Shown: positions 25,328 to 34,596, counted from the stretch's first letter. The stretch is 55,831 nucleotides of DNA from Acidobacteriota bacterium (GCA_029557535.1 JAKQII010000340.1:1-55831); one strand, 5' to 3'. The notes: generated by a model not told the origin, from the sequence alone. Made by a program: numbers and translations.

Positions 25328-26874
25328 TCAGTTTTCCGGTCCGAAAATCGATCCCGCAGTTCCTTTTTCAGGATCTTGCCCGTCAAGTTCCGGGGCAGCC
25401 GATCGATGAACTCGACGGACTTGGGTTTCTTGAAACCCGCTATCTTTCCTTCGCAAAAACCGATCACTTCGGGGGCCGTCAGATCGGTTCCTTCGCGCGG
25501 GACGACAATCGCCTTGACCTCCTCGCCCCATTTCTCGCTCGGGACGCCGATGATCGCGACTTCGAAAATATCCGGATGGGCTTGCAGTACCCGTTCGACT
25601 TCCGAGGGATACACGTTCAGCGCTCCCGAGACGATCATATCGTTCTTGCGGTCAACAAGATAGAAGTAGCCGTCGTTATCGCGCCGGGCCATGTCACCGG
25701 TGCGTAGCCACCCGTCGCGCATCACCTTGGCGGTCGCCTCCGGATTGTTCCAGTAGCCGACCATATTCGCCTCGGTACGGACCGCGATCTCGCCAACCTC
25801 ATCGGTCGGCAATCCGTTCCAGTCCCCATCGACGATCATGACGTCGACGTTCGTTTGCGCCCTTCCACACGAACGGAGACGATGCATGACGGCCTCGTCG
25901 TCAAGCGCGAGGCGATGATCTGCGGGATCGAGGACGGTTCCGGCGCAACCGGTTTCGGTCGTCGCGAATGTCTGCCGGAATCCGCATTTCGGAAAACGCT
26001 CCATCGCTTCACGCAGGACCGGTTCGGGAATCGGCGATCCGCCGTAGAGCAGCACCTCGAGCGAGCTCAGATCGTAACGGCGCGAGACCTCGGACGCAAG
26101 CAGCATCTGGATCGTTGTCGGCACAAGGTTCGTGAATGTGATCCGGTCGCGCTCGATCGTCGCACAGGCCGTCTCAACGTCGTAGTTGATCAGCGAGATC
26201 TGCGATCCGACGTAGACCGCGCAGTAGATCCCGGCGATCCCGGCGGCGGAATAGAGTGGCGACGGCAACATTACCCGATGCGATTGCCGCGACGCGATCG
26301 CATGGACGTGGACGAGCATTCCCACGAGCAGCGACCAGTGTGAATAGACGGCGCCTTTCGGAAAACCCGTGGTTCCCGAAGTGTAGAGAATCATCGCCGG
26401 ATCGCCGGCGTTGCAAACGACGAGGCGTGCCGGTTTTGCGCTATTCTCCGCACCCAGCGTTTCAAGAATCTCTGTCGTGACAAGGTGTTCGAGGGACTCT
26501 GCCCGATCGCGAACGATACGTCCGTTTGCTTCGGTCGACGCATCGCAGATGATCGCCTTCGCTCCGGAATCCTCAACGATGAATGCCACTTCCTCCGGCG
26601 TCAGGCGATAGTTCACAGTGACCGCCACCAGTCCGTGTTGGGCGAGGCCAAAGAGCGCTTCGACCCACTGGTTCGAATTCCTGGCGTAGATCGCGACACG
26701 GTCTCCCGGCTCGAGTCCGAGCCTCAAAAGCCCGGCGGCGGCCGCATTCGCCCGGTCGTCCAGTTGCTTCCAGGTCAATCGCTCGTTTTCAAAGATCAGT
26801 CCGATGCCGTCGGGGTAATCCCGCGCGTTGCGCTTGAGCAGATCACCCGCCGAATTGAGCCCTCCGAAGATCAT
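25324..26874 (-). CDS. AMP-forming acyl-CoA synthetase
   Basis: This is a 516-residue adenylate-forming enzyme. It has the P-loop MILYTSGTTGFPKGAV, the YGGSPIP and TTETGC regions, the hinge TGDMARRDNDGYFYLVDRKN and the catalytic lysine region PRNLTGKILKKELR. It would activate a carboxylic acid intermediate of the pathway to its CoA thioester. The acid cannot be read. I start at the ATG at 26874, 1 bp after the stop of the CpcT-like gene. The gene is coupled to the amidohydrolase by an ATGA overlap. Confidence 0.92.
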   Translation of the reverse strand: MIFGGLNSAGDLLKRNARDYPDGIGLIFENERLTWKQLDDRANAAAAGLLRLGLEPGDRVAIYARNSNQWVEALFGLAQHGLVAVTVNYRLTPEEVAFIVEDSGAKAIICDASTEANGRIVRDRAESLEHLVTTEILETLGAENSAKPARLVVCNAGDPAMILYTSGTTGFPKGAVYSHWSLLVGMLVHVHAIASRQSHRVMLPSPLYSAAGIAGIYCAVYVGSQISLINYDVETACATIERDRITFTNLVPTTIQMLLASEVSRRYDLSSLEVLLYGGSPIPEPVLREAMERFPKCGFRQTFATTETGCAGTVLDPADHRLALDDEAVMHRLRSCGRAQTNVDVMIVDGDWNGLPTDEVGEIAVRTEANMVGYWNNPEATAKVMRDGWLRTGDMARRDNDGYFYLVDRKNDMIVSGALNVYPSEVERVLQAHPDIFEVAIIGVPSEKWGEEVKAIVVPREGTDLTAPEVIGFCEGKIAGFKKPKSVEFIDRLPRNLTGKILKKELRDRFSDRKTE

Positions 26875-26875
26875 C

Positions 26876-27538
26876 TTACCTGCGGCGCCGGAAAACATGA
26901 CCGACGGTTCCCGGCGGCGGCCCCCATTTGTGATTGCCGGCGTCGTCAAAGCCTTGGTCGAGATTCACCCATCGATCCGGACCGATCTCACTTTCTGAAT
27001 AGGTGTAGGTCGCACCGCGCAGTTTCGACGGGCAGGTCTTCGCATTCTCGACCTTACCCCTGAATACTCCGCCGTCGCGTACATATTTCAGGTCGCAGCC
27101 TGCTTCACGCGTCAGCCTCGTCGAATCGAGCGTCCGAAGCACTTTCGGCTTTTTGTATGCGTTCACGAACTCTTCGGCGTTTCCGATCCGAAAGATCTGC
27201 ATCGTTATCGCGCCGTCGATCCTCGTCAGGAAATAGACCCGCTGCCGGTACGGCTTGCTTCGCGAATCCGCCTGCTGGTTTTCGACATAGAGCGCGATAC
27301 CGTCGCCGAGGCCCGTCACTGTGACGGCAACGACCCTGAGCAGCGCTCGTGTATGCCGGTACGGCGCATCGGATTCCTCGTCCTCATCGACCTGCGCAAA
27401 GGTGTCCCAGTCCCCCGTCATCCACTTCGCCAGCAACTTCAACTCGCGATCCCCGCGGAGTTGTTGCGCGAAAGCCGGTGCCGCCGCAATCAGAACGGCG
27501 AACGCGATCGAGACCGAGACGGCCAAGTGTCGAAGCAT
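26876..27538 (-). CDS. Secreted CpcT/CpeT (bilin lyase)-like protein
   Basis: This is a 220-residue exported protein with signal peptide MLRHLAVSVSIAFAVLIAAA...FAQ. The mature part matches the CpcT/CpeT chromophore-lyase-like family: LLAKWMTGDWDTFAQVDEDE, GIALYVENQQ, PYRQRVYFLTR, and Cys in GCDLKYVRDGGVFRGKVE and TCPSKLRGATYTYSESEIGP. In cyanobacteria the family attaches bilins to phycobiliproteins. No phycobiliprotein is present here, so the protein more likely binds a ligand of the catabolic pathway. It is the first gene of the minus-strand operon behind the 27663 palindrome. Confidence 0.82.
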   Translation of the reverse strand: MLRHLAVSVSIAFAVLIAAAPAFAQQLRGDRELKLLAKWMTGDWDTFAQVDEDEESDAPYRHTRALLRVVAVTVTGLGDGIALYVENQQADSRSKPYRQRVYFLTRIDGAITMQIFRIGNAEEFVNAYKKPKVLRTLDSTRLTREAGCDLKYVRDGGVFRGKVENAKTCPSKLRGATYTYSESEIGPDRWVNLDQGFDDAGNHKWGPPPGTVGHVFRRRR

Positions 27539-27618
27539 TTTTCTCCGATAGTACAATTCGGTAAAATGCTACCACGAAAGTTTGATATACGTCTAGGACA
27601 AAGTTCCGGTTGAATCAT

Positions 27619-27648
27619 TGACTTTGTACACCTCTTGGCATTATTATC
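27619..27648 (+). promoter_or_regulatory. Candidate hyuA promoter
   Basis: TTGACT (27619-27624) and TATTAT (27643-27648) are spaced by 18 bp. The palindromic operator follows about 15 bp downstream, near the expected transcription start. This placement fits repression by blocking. Confidence 0.5.
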
Positions 27649-27662
27649 TGTACAATTCTAAT

Positions 27663-27682
27663 TGTTATAAAACCATAACTAA
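27663..27682. promoter_or_regulatory. Regulon palindrome, site A (CpcT-like operon / hyuA)
   Basis: TTGTTATA-AAAC-CATAACTA. It is one of five related 20-bp inverted repeats with consensus TTGTTATA-N4-TATRACAA. It lies 46 bp before the hyuA ATG and 125 bp before the CpcT-like ATG, so it can serve both directions. The right half is the more divergent one. A role as operator is inferred from recurrence and position. Confidence 0.7.
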
Positions 27683-27727
27683 TTGCGTCACTTTTCAGAC
27701 GCGAAGCATCCGCGGGGAAACACGAAT

Positions 27728-29779
27728 ATGAGCTATCGACTTGGAATCGACGTCGGCGGAACGTTCACCGACCTTCTGCTTTTCAACAACCGGACCGGGG
27801 AGCTCAAGCTCGAAAAAACTGCGTCGACTCCGGCCGATCAATCGATCGGGATTCTCGACGGAATCCACAAGATCGTCGAACGCAACGGCCTTTCGGCAAG
27901 CGAGATCGATCTGATCCTTCACGGCACCACCGTGGCGACCAACGCGGTCCTCGAGGAAAAAGGCGCGCTCGTCGGCTTGATCACGACCAAGGGTTTCGAG
28001 CAGATCCTGCACGTCGCACGCTCGCAGACGCCGGGCCCGCTCGCGGGCTGGATCATCATGCAGAAGCCCGATCCGCTGGCGCCGCTTTACCTGACCCGCG
28101 GAGTTTCATGCCGCATGAGCGCGAAGGGATCCGAGACGGCTCCGGTTGACGAAGCGGAGATCCGGGCGTTTATCCGTGAACTTCACGACGCGGGGATCGA
28201 GGCGCTCACGGTTTCTCTCATTAATTCGTTCGCCAATAATTCGCACGAACGCCGGATCCGCGACATCGCGGCCGAGTTGTACCCTGATATGCCGGTGACC
28301 ATCTCGACCGACATTTTGCCGGAGTTTCGCGAATACGAGCGATGCCTGACGACCGTGATGAACTCGTACGTACGCCCGAAAATGGCAAACTATTTGAAGG
28401 GCATCCAGGACAAACTCGCGGATGCGCAGATCGATACGACCGTCAACATCGTCCGTTCTGACGGCGGCGTGATGTCGATCGAGGCCGCCAAGCGGTCGCC
28501 GGTCAACACGCTGTTGTCGGGTCCTTCGGGCGGCGCGGTCGCGGCGGCGTACGTCGGCGAACTTGCGGGCTTCGACAAGGTCCTTGGTTTTGACATGGGC
28601 GGCACCTCGACCGACGTCTGCGTGACGATCGGCGGCCAACCGAACCTCGTCCGCGAAACGCGGGTCGGCTATTATCCGGTCAAGGCGTCGTCGGTTGACG
28701 TCCGGACGGTCGGCGCGGGCGGCGGCTCGATCGCTCACGTCCCGATGACCGGCGCGCTGCGCGTCGGGCCGCAGTCTGCCGGGGCCGATCCGGGTCCGGC
28801 GGCCTACAAGAAGGGCGGCGAAGAACCGACCGTGACCGATGCGAACGTGGTCCTCGGGCATCTTCCTCCGAGGCTTCTGGGCGGGGAGATGACGCTCGAC
28901 GTCGAGGCCGCTCGGGCCGCCGTCAAGAAGATCGCCGACACGCTTGGCCTATCGATCGAGGACGCGGCGCAGGGCATCATCGACATCGTCAACGAGAACA
29001 TGTTCGGAGCGCTGCGGCTCGTCTCGGTCCAGCGGGGCCTCGATCCGCGCGATTTCGCGCTCGTCGCATTCGGCGGCGCCGGCCCGCTCCACGGAAATTA
29101 TCTTTCAAAACTCTGCGGATCGTACCCGTGCATCTCGCCGCCGACGCCGGGCGTGTTGTCGGCCTTGGGATTCCTGCATTCCGACATCCGCAACGAGTTT
29201 TCGCAGACGATGATCCGGGAACTCGAGAAGATCGACAATGCCGAATTCGGCCGGATTTTCAACGTCCTCGCCGGTGAAGCGTCCGACTGGCTCAACGGCG
29301 AAGGGATTCCCGCGGATCGTCAGCGACTCGATTATCAGGTCGACGTTCGCTATTACCGGCAGGGTTTCGAATTCCCGATCACGGTCACGCCGGACCAGTT
29401 CGCGACCGAGGACGGCAAGCAGAAGTTCATCTCGGATTTCAAGGAAACGCACGAGAAGAATTACGGATTCAACATCGATTCGCCGATCGAGATCGTCAAT
29501 CTCCGCTGCGTCGGGATCGGCCAGGTCCGAAAGGTCGAATTGCCGAAATATGAGGAAGCCGGCGAGGACGCTTCGGCGGCCAAGTACGAGGATCACGTCG
29601 CCTGGTTCGAGGGCAAACAGATCGAGACGCCGATCTACGACCGCGAGAAACTGAAGCCGGGCAACCGGATCGCGGGGCCGGCGATCATCACGCAAAAGGA
29701 CTCAACGACGGTCATCCTTCCTGATCATCACGGCAAGGTCGATGAATATCTGAACATTCTGATCTATGCTGATCAGTAG
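27728..29779 (+). CDS. hyuA: Hydantoinase/oxoprolinase family ATP-dependent subunit HyuA
   Basis: This is a 683-residue HyuA-type subunit. Seen are GIDVGGTFTDLLLFN (5-19, ASKHA-type ATP site), HGTTVATNAVLEEKGA, TVNIVRSDGGVMSIEAAK, GFDMGGTSTDVC and VRTVGAGGGSIAHV. With HyuB these enzymes hydrolyse cyclic amides (5-oxoproline, N-methylhydantoin, caprolactam) at the cost of ATP, while relatives carboxylate ketones. Its HyuB partner (39146-40948) is over 9 kb away and on the other strand, unlike the usual adjacent pair, but both lie behind the same palindrome. The ATG at 27728 is chosen because similarity begins there. Confidence 0.9.
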   Translation: MSYRLGIDVGGTFTDLLLFNNRTGELKLEKTASTPADQSIGILDGIHKIVERNGLSASEIDLILHGTTVATNAVLEEKGALVGLITTKGFEQILHVARSQTPGPLAGWIIMQKPDPLAPLYLTRGVSCRMSAKGSETAPVDEAEIRAFIRELHDAGIEALTVSLINSFANNSHERRIRDIAAELYPDMPVTISTDILPEFREYERCLTTVMNSYVRPKMANYLKGIQDKLADAQIDTTVNIVRSDGGVMSIEAAKRSPVNTLLSGPSGGAVAAAYVGELAGFDKVLGFDMGGTSTDVCVTIGGQPNLVRETRVGYYPVKASSVDVRTVGAGGGSIAHVPMTGALRVGPQSAGADPGPAAYKKGGEEPTVTDANVVLGHLPPRLLGGEMTLDVEAARAAVKKIADTLGLSIEDAAQGIIDIVNENMFGALRLVSVQRGLDPRDFALVAFGGAGPLHGNYLSKLCGSYPCISPPTPGVLSALGFLHSDIRNEFSQTMIRELEKIDNAEFGRIFNVLAGEASDWLNGEGIPADRQRLDYQVDVRYYRQGFEFPITVTPDQFATEDGKQKFISDFKETHEKNYGFNIDSPIEIVNLRCVGIGQVRKVELPKYEEAGEDASAAKYEDHVAWFEGKQIETPIYDREKLKPGNRIAGPAIITQKDSTTVILPDHHGKVDEYLNILIYADQ

Positions 29780-29940
29780 ACGGCAGACAGTAAACAGAAG
29801 TCGGAAGACGCTTGAGCGCGGCTTGCGGTTTTGATTTTGGCGAAGGCTGCGGACTGTCTTCGATTAATTCGGGGGCTGCCTGAGGTCGGGATCCCGAACT
29901 CGATAGCCGTCTGAAGTCGGACCTCCGAACGAAACTCCAA
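29775..29940. repeat. Repeat remnants and a 12-bp palindrome between hyuA and the nitrilase-like gene
   Basis: Words of the GTAGACGGCAGACAG type follow directly after hyuA. TCGGGATCCCGA (29886-29897) is a perfect 12-bp palindrome. Two imperfect direct copies of about 20 bp follow each other: TGAGGTCGGGATCCCGAAC and TGAAGTCGGACCTCCGAAC. The stretch has no convincing coding frame. Confidence 0.55.
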
Positions 29941-29944
29941 ACCT

Positions 29945-30967
29945 ATGGATTCATACCGGGCAATCGCGCTGCAGACGAGATGCGACGCGGTCAACCGCGT
30001 CCGATCGAAAGAGGACGCCTTGATCACGATGCGAACGACGATCGCTCGCATCGACGAACAGATCTTCGGGGCGATCGCGTTCATCGGTTCGGACACGAAA
30101 CTCGTCGTTCTCCCCGAGTATTTTCTGACCGGCTTCCCGATGGGCGAATCCATCGACGAATGGCGCGAGAAGGCCTGTTTGGAGATCGACGGCGAGATCT
30201 ACGAGCGGCTCGGCAAACTCGCGCAGGACCGCCGGATCCATCTTTCAGGCAATGCGTACGAGATTGATCCGCACTTTCCCGATCTCTATTTCCAAACCAG
30301 TTTCGTCATCTCGCCTGCGGGCGACATTATTCTGCGTTACCGGCGGCTGAATTCAATGTTCGCCCCGACGCCGCACGACGTCTGGCAAAAATATCTCGAC
30401 GTTTACGGTCTCGAAGGCGTCTTCCCGGTCGCGCGCACCGAGATCGGGAATCTTGCCTGCATCGCCTCGGAGGAGATACTTTATCCGGAAGTGGCACGGT
30501 GTCTCGCGATGCGCGGTGCTGAGATCTTTTGCCACTCCTCGAGCGAGGTGTACGGTATGGAACGGACGCCGAAACTGGTCGCGAAGTATGCGCGGGCGTT
30601 TGAGAACATGGCCTTTGTCGTGAGCGCGAACTCGGGAGGTCTGGCGGGAATCGCGATACCCGAAAACTCGACGGACGGCGGATCGTGCATCATCGATCAT
30701 CGCGGGATCCTGCTCGCACAAACCGGTCAGGGAGAATCGATCAACGCTTTCGCCGAGATCGATCTCGCGGCGTTGCGCCGCAATCGCCGCCGGCCCGGGA
30801 TGGCGAACACCCTCTCGCGCCAGCGCTTCGAACTCTACGCCGGATCGTATCTTTCGAACTCGTTCTATCCGCCGAATTCGCTGGACGGGAAAAGGGCAGA
30901 ACGCGCGCACTTCATCGAAACGCAGCGCGACGTGATCGCAAGACTGGCGGAAGAAAACAAGATCTGA
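29945..30967 (+). CDS. Nitrilase-superfamily C-N hydrolase with atypical active site
   Basis: This is a 340-residue protein of the carbon-nitrogen hydrolase fold. The catalytic Glu is in VVLPEYFLTGFP. The usual catalytic Lys position (YRK) reads LRYRRLN, so it is Arg. A Cys is present in IGNLACIASEEILYPEVARC, but the distance from this Cys to the PE motif is three residues longer than the usual C-YD-xx-FPE. The enzyme may still cut an amide, or be altered in activity. It lies downstream of hyuA and may be co-transcribed with it, and it converges on the TVP38-like gene with 9 bp between. Confidence 0.8.
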   Translation: MDSYRAIALQTRCDAVNRVRSKEDALITMRTTIARIDEQIFGAIAFIGSDTKLVVLPEYFLTGFPMGESIDEWREKACLEIDGEIYERLGKLAQDRRIHLSGNAYEIDPHFPDLYFQTSFVISPAGDIILRYRRLNSMFAPTPHDVWQKYLDVYGLEGVFPVARTEIGNLACIASEEILYPEVARCLAMRGAEIFCHSSSEVYGMERTPKLVAKYARAFENMAFVVSANSGGLAGIAIPENSTDGGSCIIDHRGILLAQTGQGESINAFAEIDLAALRRNRRRPGMANTLSRQRFELYAGSYLSNSFYPPNSLDGKRAERAHFIETQRDVIARLAEENKI

Positions 30968-30976
30968 AAGACAGGC

Positions 30977-31693
30977 TCAATGTTCGGCTTCGGCCGACAA
31001 ACGGAGCAGCGCGCGCCGACTGACGACGCCGAGCGTGATGACCCCGAGGATCGACGCGGCGATCCCGACCACGACCAGCCACATCTCGTGCGGCCGATCA
31101 AAATCGAGTTCGGAAAGGCTCGATCCGACGAACACCACCGCCGCGGAACGCGGCAACATCCCGACGAACGTTCCGAGGACAAAAACGGGAAATGAGACCC
31201 CCGACGAGGCGACGACGAAATTCGTCGCGGCGAACGGGATAGCGGGCGATAGCCGTACCAGGATCAGTACGAGGAACGTTCGAAGAACACTCTCGCCAAG
31301 CAGCGCCCCGTGAACAGCTTTCAGTTTTGGTTTGGCGTCGAGCAATGGTTGAAGGCGATGGGAAGCAAAGCGCCTCGCGACGACGAACATCACCGACGAC
31401 GCGCCGAGGATCCCGGCTAGGTAGGCGGCAAGTCCAAGCGGAAAATCGAAGGCGAAACCGCTGACAATGCCGAGGATATTGGTAGCGATCAGCGCTATCC
31501 CGGCAAGAACGGTCATGACCGCGACGAGCAGAACAACGCCGATCTCCCAGTTCGACTGAAGCCACGGTCCGGCGGTATAGACCGTTCCCATCAAAAAAGT
31601 CGAACCGACGACAGGCATCACCGCCGTGTAGCCGGTCATGCTGGCGACGGCGCCGTATCTTCTGATCGCTTGTCTTATCCGTTCGATGATCAA
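30977..31693 (-). CDS. TVP38/TMEM64-like membrane protein
   Basis: This is a 238-residue polytopic membrane protein of the VTT (SNARE-associated) group. The middle part GFAFDFPLGLAAYLAGILGA, then FVVARRFASHRLQPLL and LVLILVRLSPAIPFAATNFV with GTFVGMLPRSAAVVFVG is typical of TVP38/TMEM64. It is distantly related to DedA at 5823. Such proteins are implicated in lipid movement. It is the last gene of the minus-strand run starting with the CaiB gene. Confidence 0.85.
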   Translation of the reverse strand: MIIERIRQAIRRYGAVASMTGYTAVMPVVGSTFLMGTVYTAGPWLQSNWEIGVVLLVAVMTVLAGIALIATNILGIVSGFAFDFPLGLAAYLAGILGASSVMFVVARRFASHRLQPLLDAKPKLKAVHGALLGESVLRTFLVLILVRLSPAIPFAATNFVVASSGVSFPVFVLGTFVGMLPRSAAVVFVGSSLSELDFDRPHEMWLVVVGIAASILGVITLGVVSRRALLRLSAEAEH

Positions 31694-31739
31694 GTCTCAA
31701 GTCTACAAAAAAAGACCGGACGTGTTCAAAATCATCGTG

Positions 31740-32474
31740 TCAGAAAACGAAAACGCTGTCGGCGATCGGCTGATCGATCTTGAATTCGGACCAGAAGACG
31801 TCGGCGATCTTGACGCCGTCATTAAATATCCTCAGACTGCGCGGCTGGATGAACCGCGGATTCTTGCTCCACTTAAAGTCATCATAGATCCGCTGGTGGA
31901 AGCCGATCGGCGTGCGGAAGGCCGCGTACCTGATGTGAAAGGTCTTCTTGTCGATCCCGAAAATGGTCTCGCCTTTTTTCGGATCGACGATCTTGATCAG
32001 ATAACACGGGTGATCATCGATCTTGTCGTCCGGGAGCCGGATCACCGAAAATCCCTCATTTTCAACGTATCGGAAGATCGAAAATCCGAAATTATTGCCC
32101 CAACGGAGCAGCTCTTCGTGCGCCTTGGCTTCGTCACTCAAGAACTGCGACGTCGATTTGCCGTCGAAGGCGATCCGGAAGAACGTTTTATCGCCCTCCA
32201 ACGCATCGAACCGGACCTTTCCGTTGGCGTTGCGGGCGTTGTCGTTCGAACCCGGAAAAACACGCCACATATGGTAAGTCGTCATCCGATAGGATTTGTC
32301 GCCCCAGTAAAGCGTCGCCGTTCCCGAAAGTTCGAGCGTTCTCGGATCACGCCATGAGTCCCCGCCGGACGCGGCGATCGTCTTTTTGGCGATCTCAAGC
32401 GCCGAAAGCTGTTGTGCCGCGGCCGCGATCGAAAAGAACGCGACGATAATGATGGTCGATCCGATGTACTTCAT
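31740..32474 (-). CDS. Secreted LolA-like/outer-membrane-lipoprotein-sorting-type protein
   Basis: This is a 244-residue exported protein (signal MKYIGSTIIIVAFFSIAAAA, cleavage near AAQQ). The mature part starts ALEIAKKTIAASGGDSWRDP and continues as an extended beta barrel with GEDKTFF-like and IKIVDPKKGETIFGIDKKTF segments, as in LolA/LolB-fold proteins common in acidobacteria. It probably binds a hydrophobic ligand in the periplasm. The start is taken at the ATG at 32474, where the signal peptide begins. Confidence 0.68.
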   Translation of the reverse strand: MKYIGSTIIIVAFFSIAAAAQQLSALEIAKKTIAASGGDSWRDPRTLELSGTATLYWGDKSYRMTTYHMWRVFPGSNDNARNANGKVRFDALEGDKTFFRIAFDGKSTSQFLSDEAKAHEELLRWGNNFGFSIFRYVENEGFSVIRLPDDKIDDHPCYLIKIVDPKKGETIFGIDKKTFHIRYAAFRTPIGFHQRIYDDFKWSKNPRFIQPRSLRIFNDGVKIADVFWSEFKIDQPIADSVFVF

Positions 32475-32570
32475 ATGCAACAGAGATGGTGACGGACCAA
32501 GTGATTCACGGGAATACGCGAACACTTTGGCCCTTAAATCCGCGATCCGAAATTCCGGATCCGAATACCG

Positions 32571-33014
32571 TCATCCGACCTTGCGTTCGTCGATGATCGT
32601 GAGTTTGGTGAACTCGCCGTTCTCGAAATGCTGCCAGGTCCGGCTGCGATGCGTATCGGAAACGAGTGTGATGATCTCCGAATAGAAGTCGTTCGGCTGA
32701 TCTTTGTACACCCAGGTCAGGAAGATCGTGTTCGGATCGACCTCGCACGACTGTCCGCGCAGCCGCGGATTGTTGAATCTAAGCCAGCCGCCCTCGAACT
32801 CGCCCGGAAATTCCTTGACCTCTTCGCGCCCGTCGTCCCACGCATAAAGATTTTGCTGGTGATACGAATCGATGCCGTTCGTGACGCACGTCAGACGGCT
32901 CCGGTGATGATCGAGGATCACCCCCGATTTCGCGTCGATCAGGGTATACGTTCCTTCCCAGGTGCCGTGATGCCGCAGAAAAACCGGATATGGCACATTT
33001 TTGGATTCATTCAT
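32571..33014 (-). CDS. DUF3598-like (calycin-type) small protein
   Basis: This is a 147-residue protein without signal peptide: MNESKNVPYPVFLRHHGTWE, then GTYTLIDAKSGVILDHHRSR, QQNLYAWDDGREEV and RTWQHFENGEFTKLTIIDER. The WxGxY start and regular beta strands suggest a calycin-like lipocalin fold, and the sequence reminds me of DUF3598, a family distantly linked to the CpcS-type bilin lyases. That resemblance is by eye. It lies in the CaiB operon downstream of the aldehyde dehydrogenase, after a repeat patch. Confidence 0.6.
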   Translation of the reverse strand: MNESKNVPYPVFLRHHGTWEGTYTLIDAKSGVILDHHRSRLTCVTNGIDSYHQQNLYAWDDGREEVKEFPGEFEGGWLRFNNPRLRGQSCEVDPNTIFLTWVYKDQPNDFYSEIITLVSDTHRSRTWQHFENGEFTKLTIIDERKVG

Positions 33015-33027
33015 ACTCTTCTTCTTG

Positions 33028-33133
33028 AGGTAGACGGTGGGCGGTTGACAGTAGTCAGCAGGCGGTATTTGAATCGCCAATTGTCGTTCTGCTTTCTGCC
33101 GTCTCCCGTCTCCGTCTACGGTCTACCGTCTCC
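33028..33133. repeat. Word-repeat patch of GTAGACGGT units with inverted right arm
   Basis: The left arm (about 33028-33066) reads AGGTAGACGGTGGGCGGTTG and related words. The right arm (about 33097-33133) has CTGCCGTCTCCCGTCTCCGT, then CTACGGTCTACCGTCTCC. The arms are complementary in sense. The patch fills the gap between the aldehyde dehydrogenase and the DUF3598-like gene. Confidence 0.85.
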
Positions 33134-33135
33134 GT

Positions 33136-34596
33136 TCATTTAAGCCACGGGAAGATCCGTCCGCTGTAATTGATGTAAACGCCCTTAAGTTTTGTGTAAT
33201 TCTCGAGCGCCTCCAGCCCGAAATTCTGGCCCGTGCCGCTCATGTTGCGGATGCCCGCCGGCATTATCGGCGTCATATATGCCGGCATGTTGACAAAGAC
33301 CAGTCCGGCGTCGAGCGCCGCCGAAACGCGGTGGACCCGATCGACGTCCTTCGCCCAGAAATAGGCTCCGAGTCCGTAATCGCAATCGTTCGCCAACGCG
33401 ATGGCCTCGTCTTCGGAACGGAAAGGAGTGATCCCGACGACCGGACCGAAAATCTCTTCCCGCCAGATCCGCATATCCGGCGTCATCTCGCCGAAAACGG
33501 TCGGCTCCAAAAAATAGCCTTTCTTGAGATGATCCGGCCGTTTCCCGCCGGTCAGAAGACGCGCGTTTTCGGATTTCCCGACCTCGACATAACCGGTAAC
33601 ACGCTCGAACTGCTTTTGCGAGATGATCGGTCCGCAATTCGTGGACGCATCGAACGGATCGCCGAGTCTGATGGACCGGGCCCGTTCGACCAGCGCTTCG
33701 GTGAACCTCGGCACGATCGATTCCTCGACAAGTATCCTCGACGCGGCCAGACAGAATTGGCCATTGTTCCCAAGGCTCGCCTGCAGCGCGCCGTTAACCG
33801 CCATTTCGACATCGGCGTCGGCAAAAATAATGTTCGCGGACTTCCCGCCCATCTCAAGCAGAGCCGGTTTGGTCATCCGACCGCACTGCTCGCCGAGCAG
33901 TTTTCCGATCGCCGACGAGCCCGTGAAAGCGATCTTTTTCACCTTCGGATGCTGCACGAGGGCTTGGCCGGCCTCGTTTCCGAAACCGTGGACGACATTG
34001 AAAACGCCGGCCGGTATGCCCGCCTCGATCGCGAGCTCGGCGAGCATCGTGACCGTCGCCGGCGTCTGCTCGGCCATCTTCATCACTACCGTATTGCCGC
34101 AGGCGAGCGCCGCCGACAGCTTGAGAGTCGCCATCACCAACGGGAAATTCCACGGCGCGATGGCACCGATCACGCCGTACGGCTCACGGACGGCGTAGCG
34201 ATGGATCCCGGGTTCGTTGTTCGGAACCGGCGTCCGCAATTTGTCGGCGGCGCCGGCATAGTATCTGAAGAAATCCGCGCAGAACGGCACGTCGATATTG
34301 AGGTTCGACCGGTAGGTCTTGCCGGAATCCTCGGATTCCGCCCGGGCAAACTCCTCGCGCCGCTCCATCAACAGATCGGCGAGTTTGTAAATCAGTTTTC
34401 CGCGTTCGGCGGGAGCGACTCGCGACCAATCCAGGAATGCCGCGTCGGCGGACCGAACCGCCCGATCGACATCCTCTGCATCGCCGCGCGCGACCTCGGC
34501 GATCGTCTCGCCGGTCGCCGGATTCTCCGACAAAAACGTTCGGCCGGAAATGGATTCGACGCCCTTCCCGTCGATGAAATGATTGATCACGCGCAT
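33136..34596 (-). CDS. NAD(P)-dependent aldehyde dehydrogenase
   Basis: This is a 486-residue aldehyde dehydrogenase. The cofactor region has GVIGAIAPWNFPLVMATLKL and AFTGSSAIGKLL, the general base is in LLEMGGKSANII and the nucleophile is Cys in NNGQFCLAASR. REEIFGPVVGITPF and the C-terminal NYTKLKGVYIN are normal. It resembles semialdehyde and hydroxymuconic-semialdehyde dehydrogenases in general layout. The aldehyde is unknown. It lies 30 bp downstream of the HMG-CoA-lyase-like gene. Confidence 0.93.
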   Translation of the reverse strand: MRVINHFIDGKGVESISGRTFLSENPATGETIAEVARGDAEDVDRAVRSADAAFLDWSRVAPAERGKLIYKLADLLMERREEFARAESEDSGKTYRSNLNIDVPFCADFFRYYAGAADKLRTPVPNNEPGIHRYAVREPYGVIGAIAPWNFPLVMATLKLSAALACGNTVVMKMAEQTPATVTMLAELAIEAGIPAGVFNVVHGFGNEAGQALVQHPKVKKIAFTGSSAIGKLLGEQCGRMTKPALLEMGGKSANIIFADADVEMAVNGALQASLGNNGQFCLAASRILVEESIVPRFTEALVERARSIRLGDPFDASTNCGPIISQKQFERVTGYVEVGKSENARLLTGGKRPDHLKKGYFLEPTVFGEMTPDMRIWREEIFGPVVGITPFRSEDEAIALANDCDYGLGAYFWAKDVDRVHRVSAALDAGLVFVNMPAYMTPIMPAGIRNMSGTGQNFGLEALENYTKLKGVYINYSGRIFPWLK

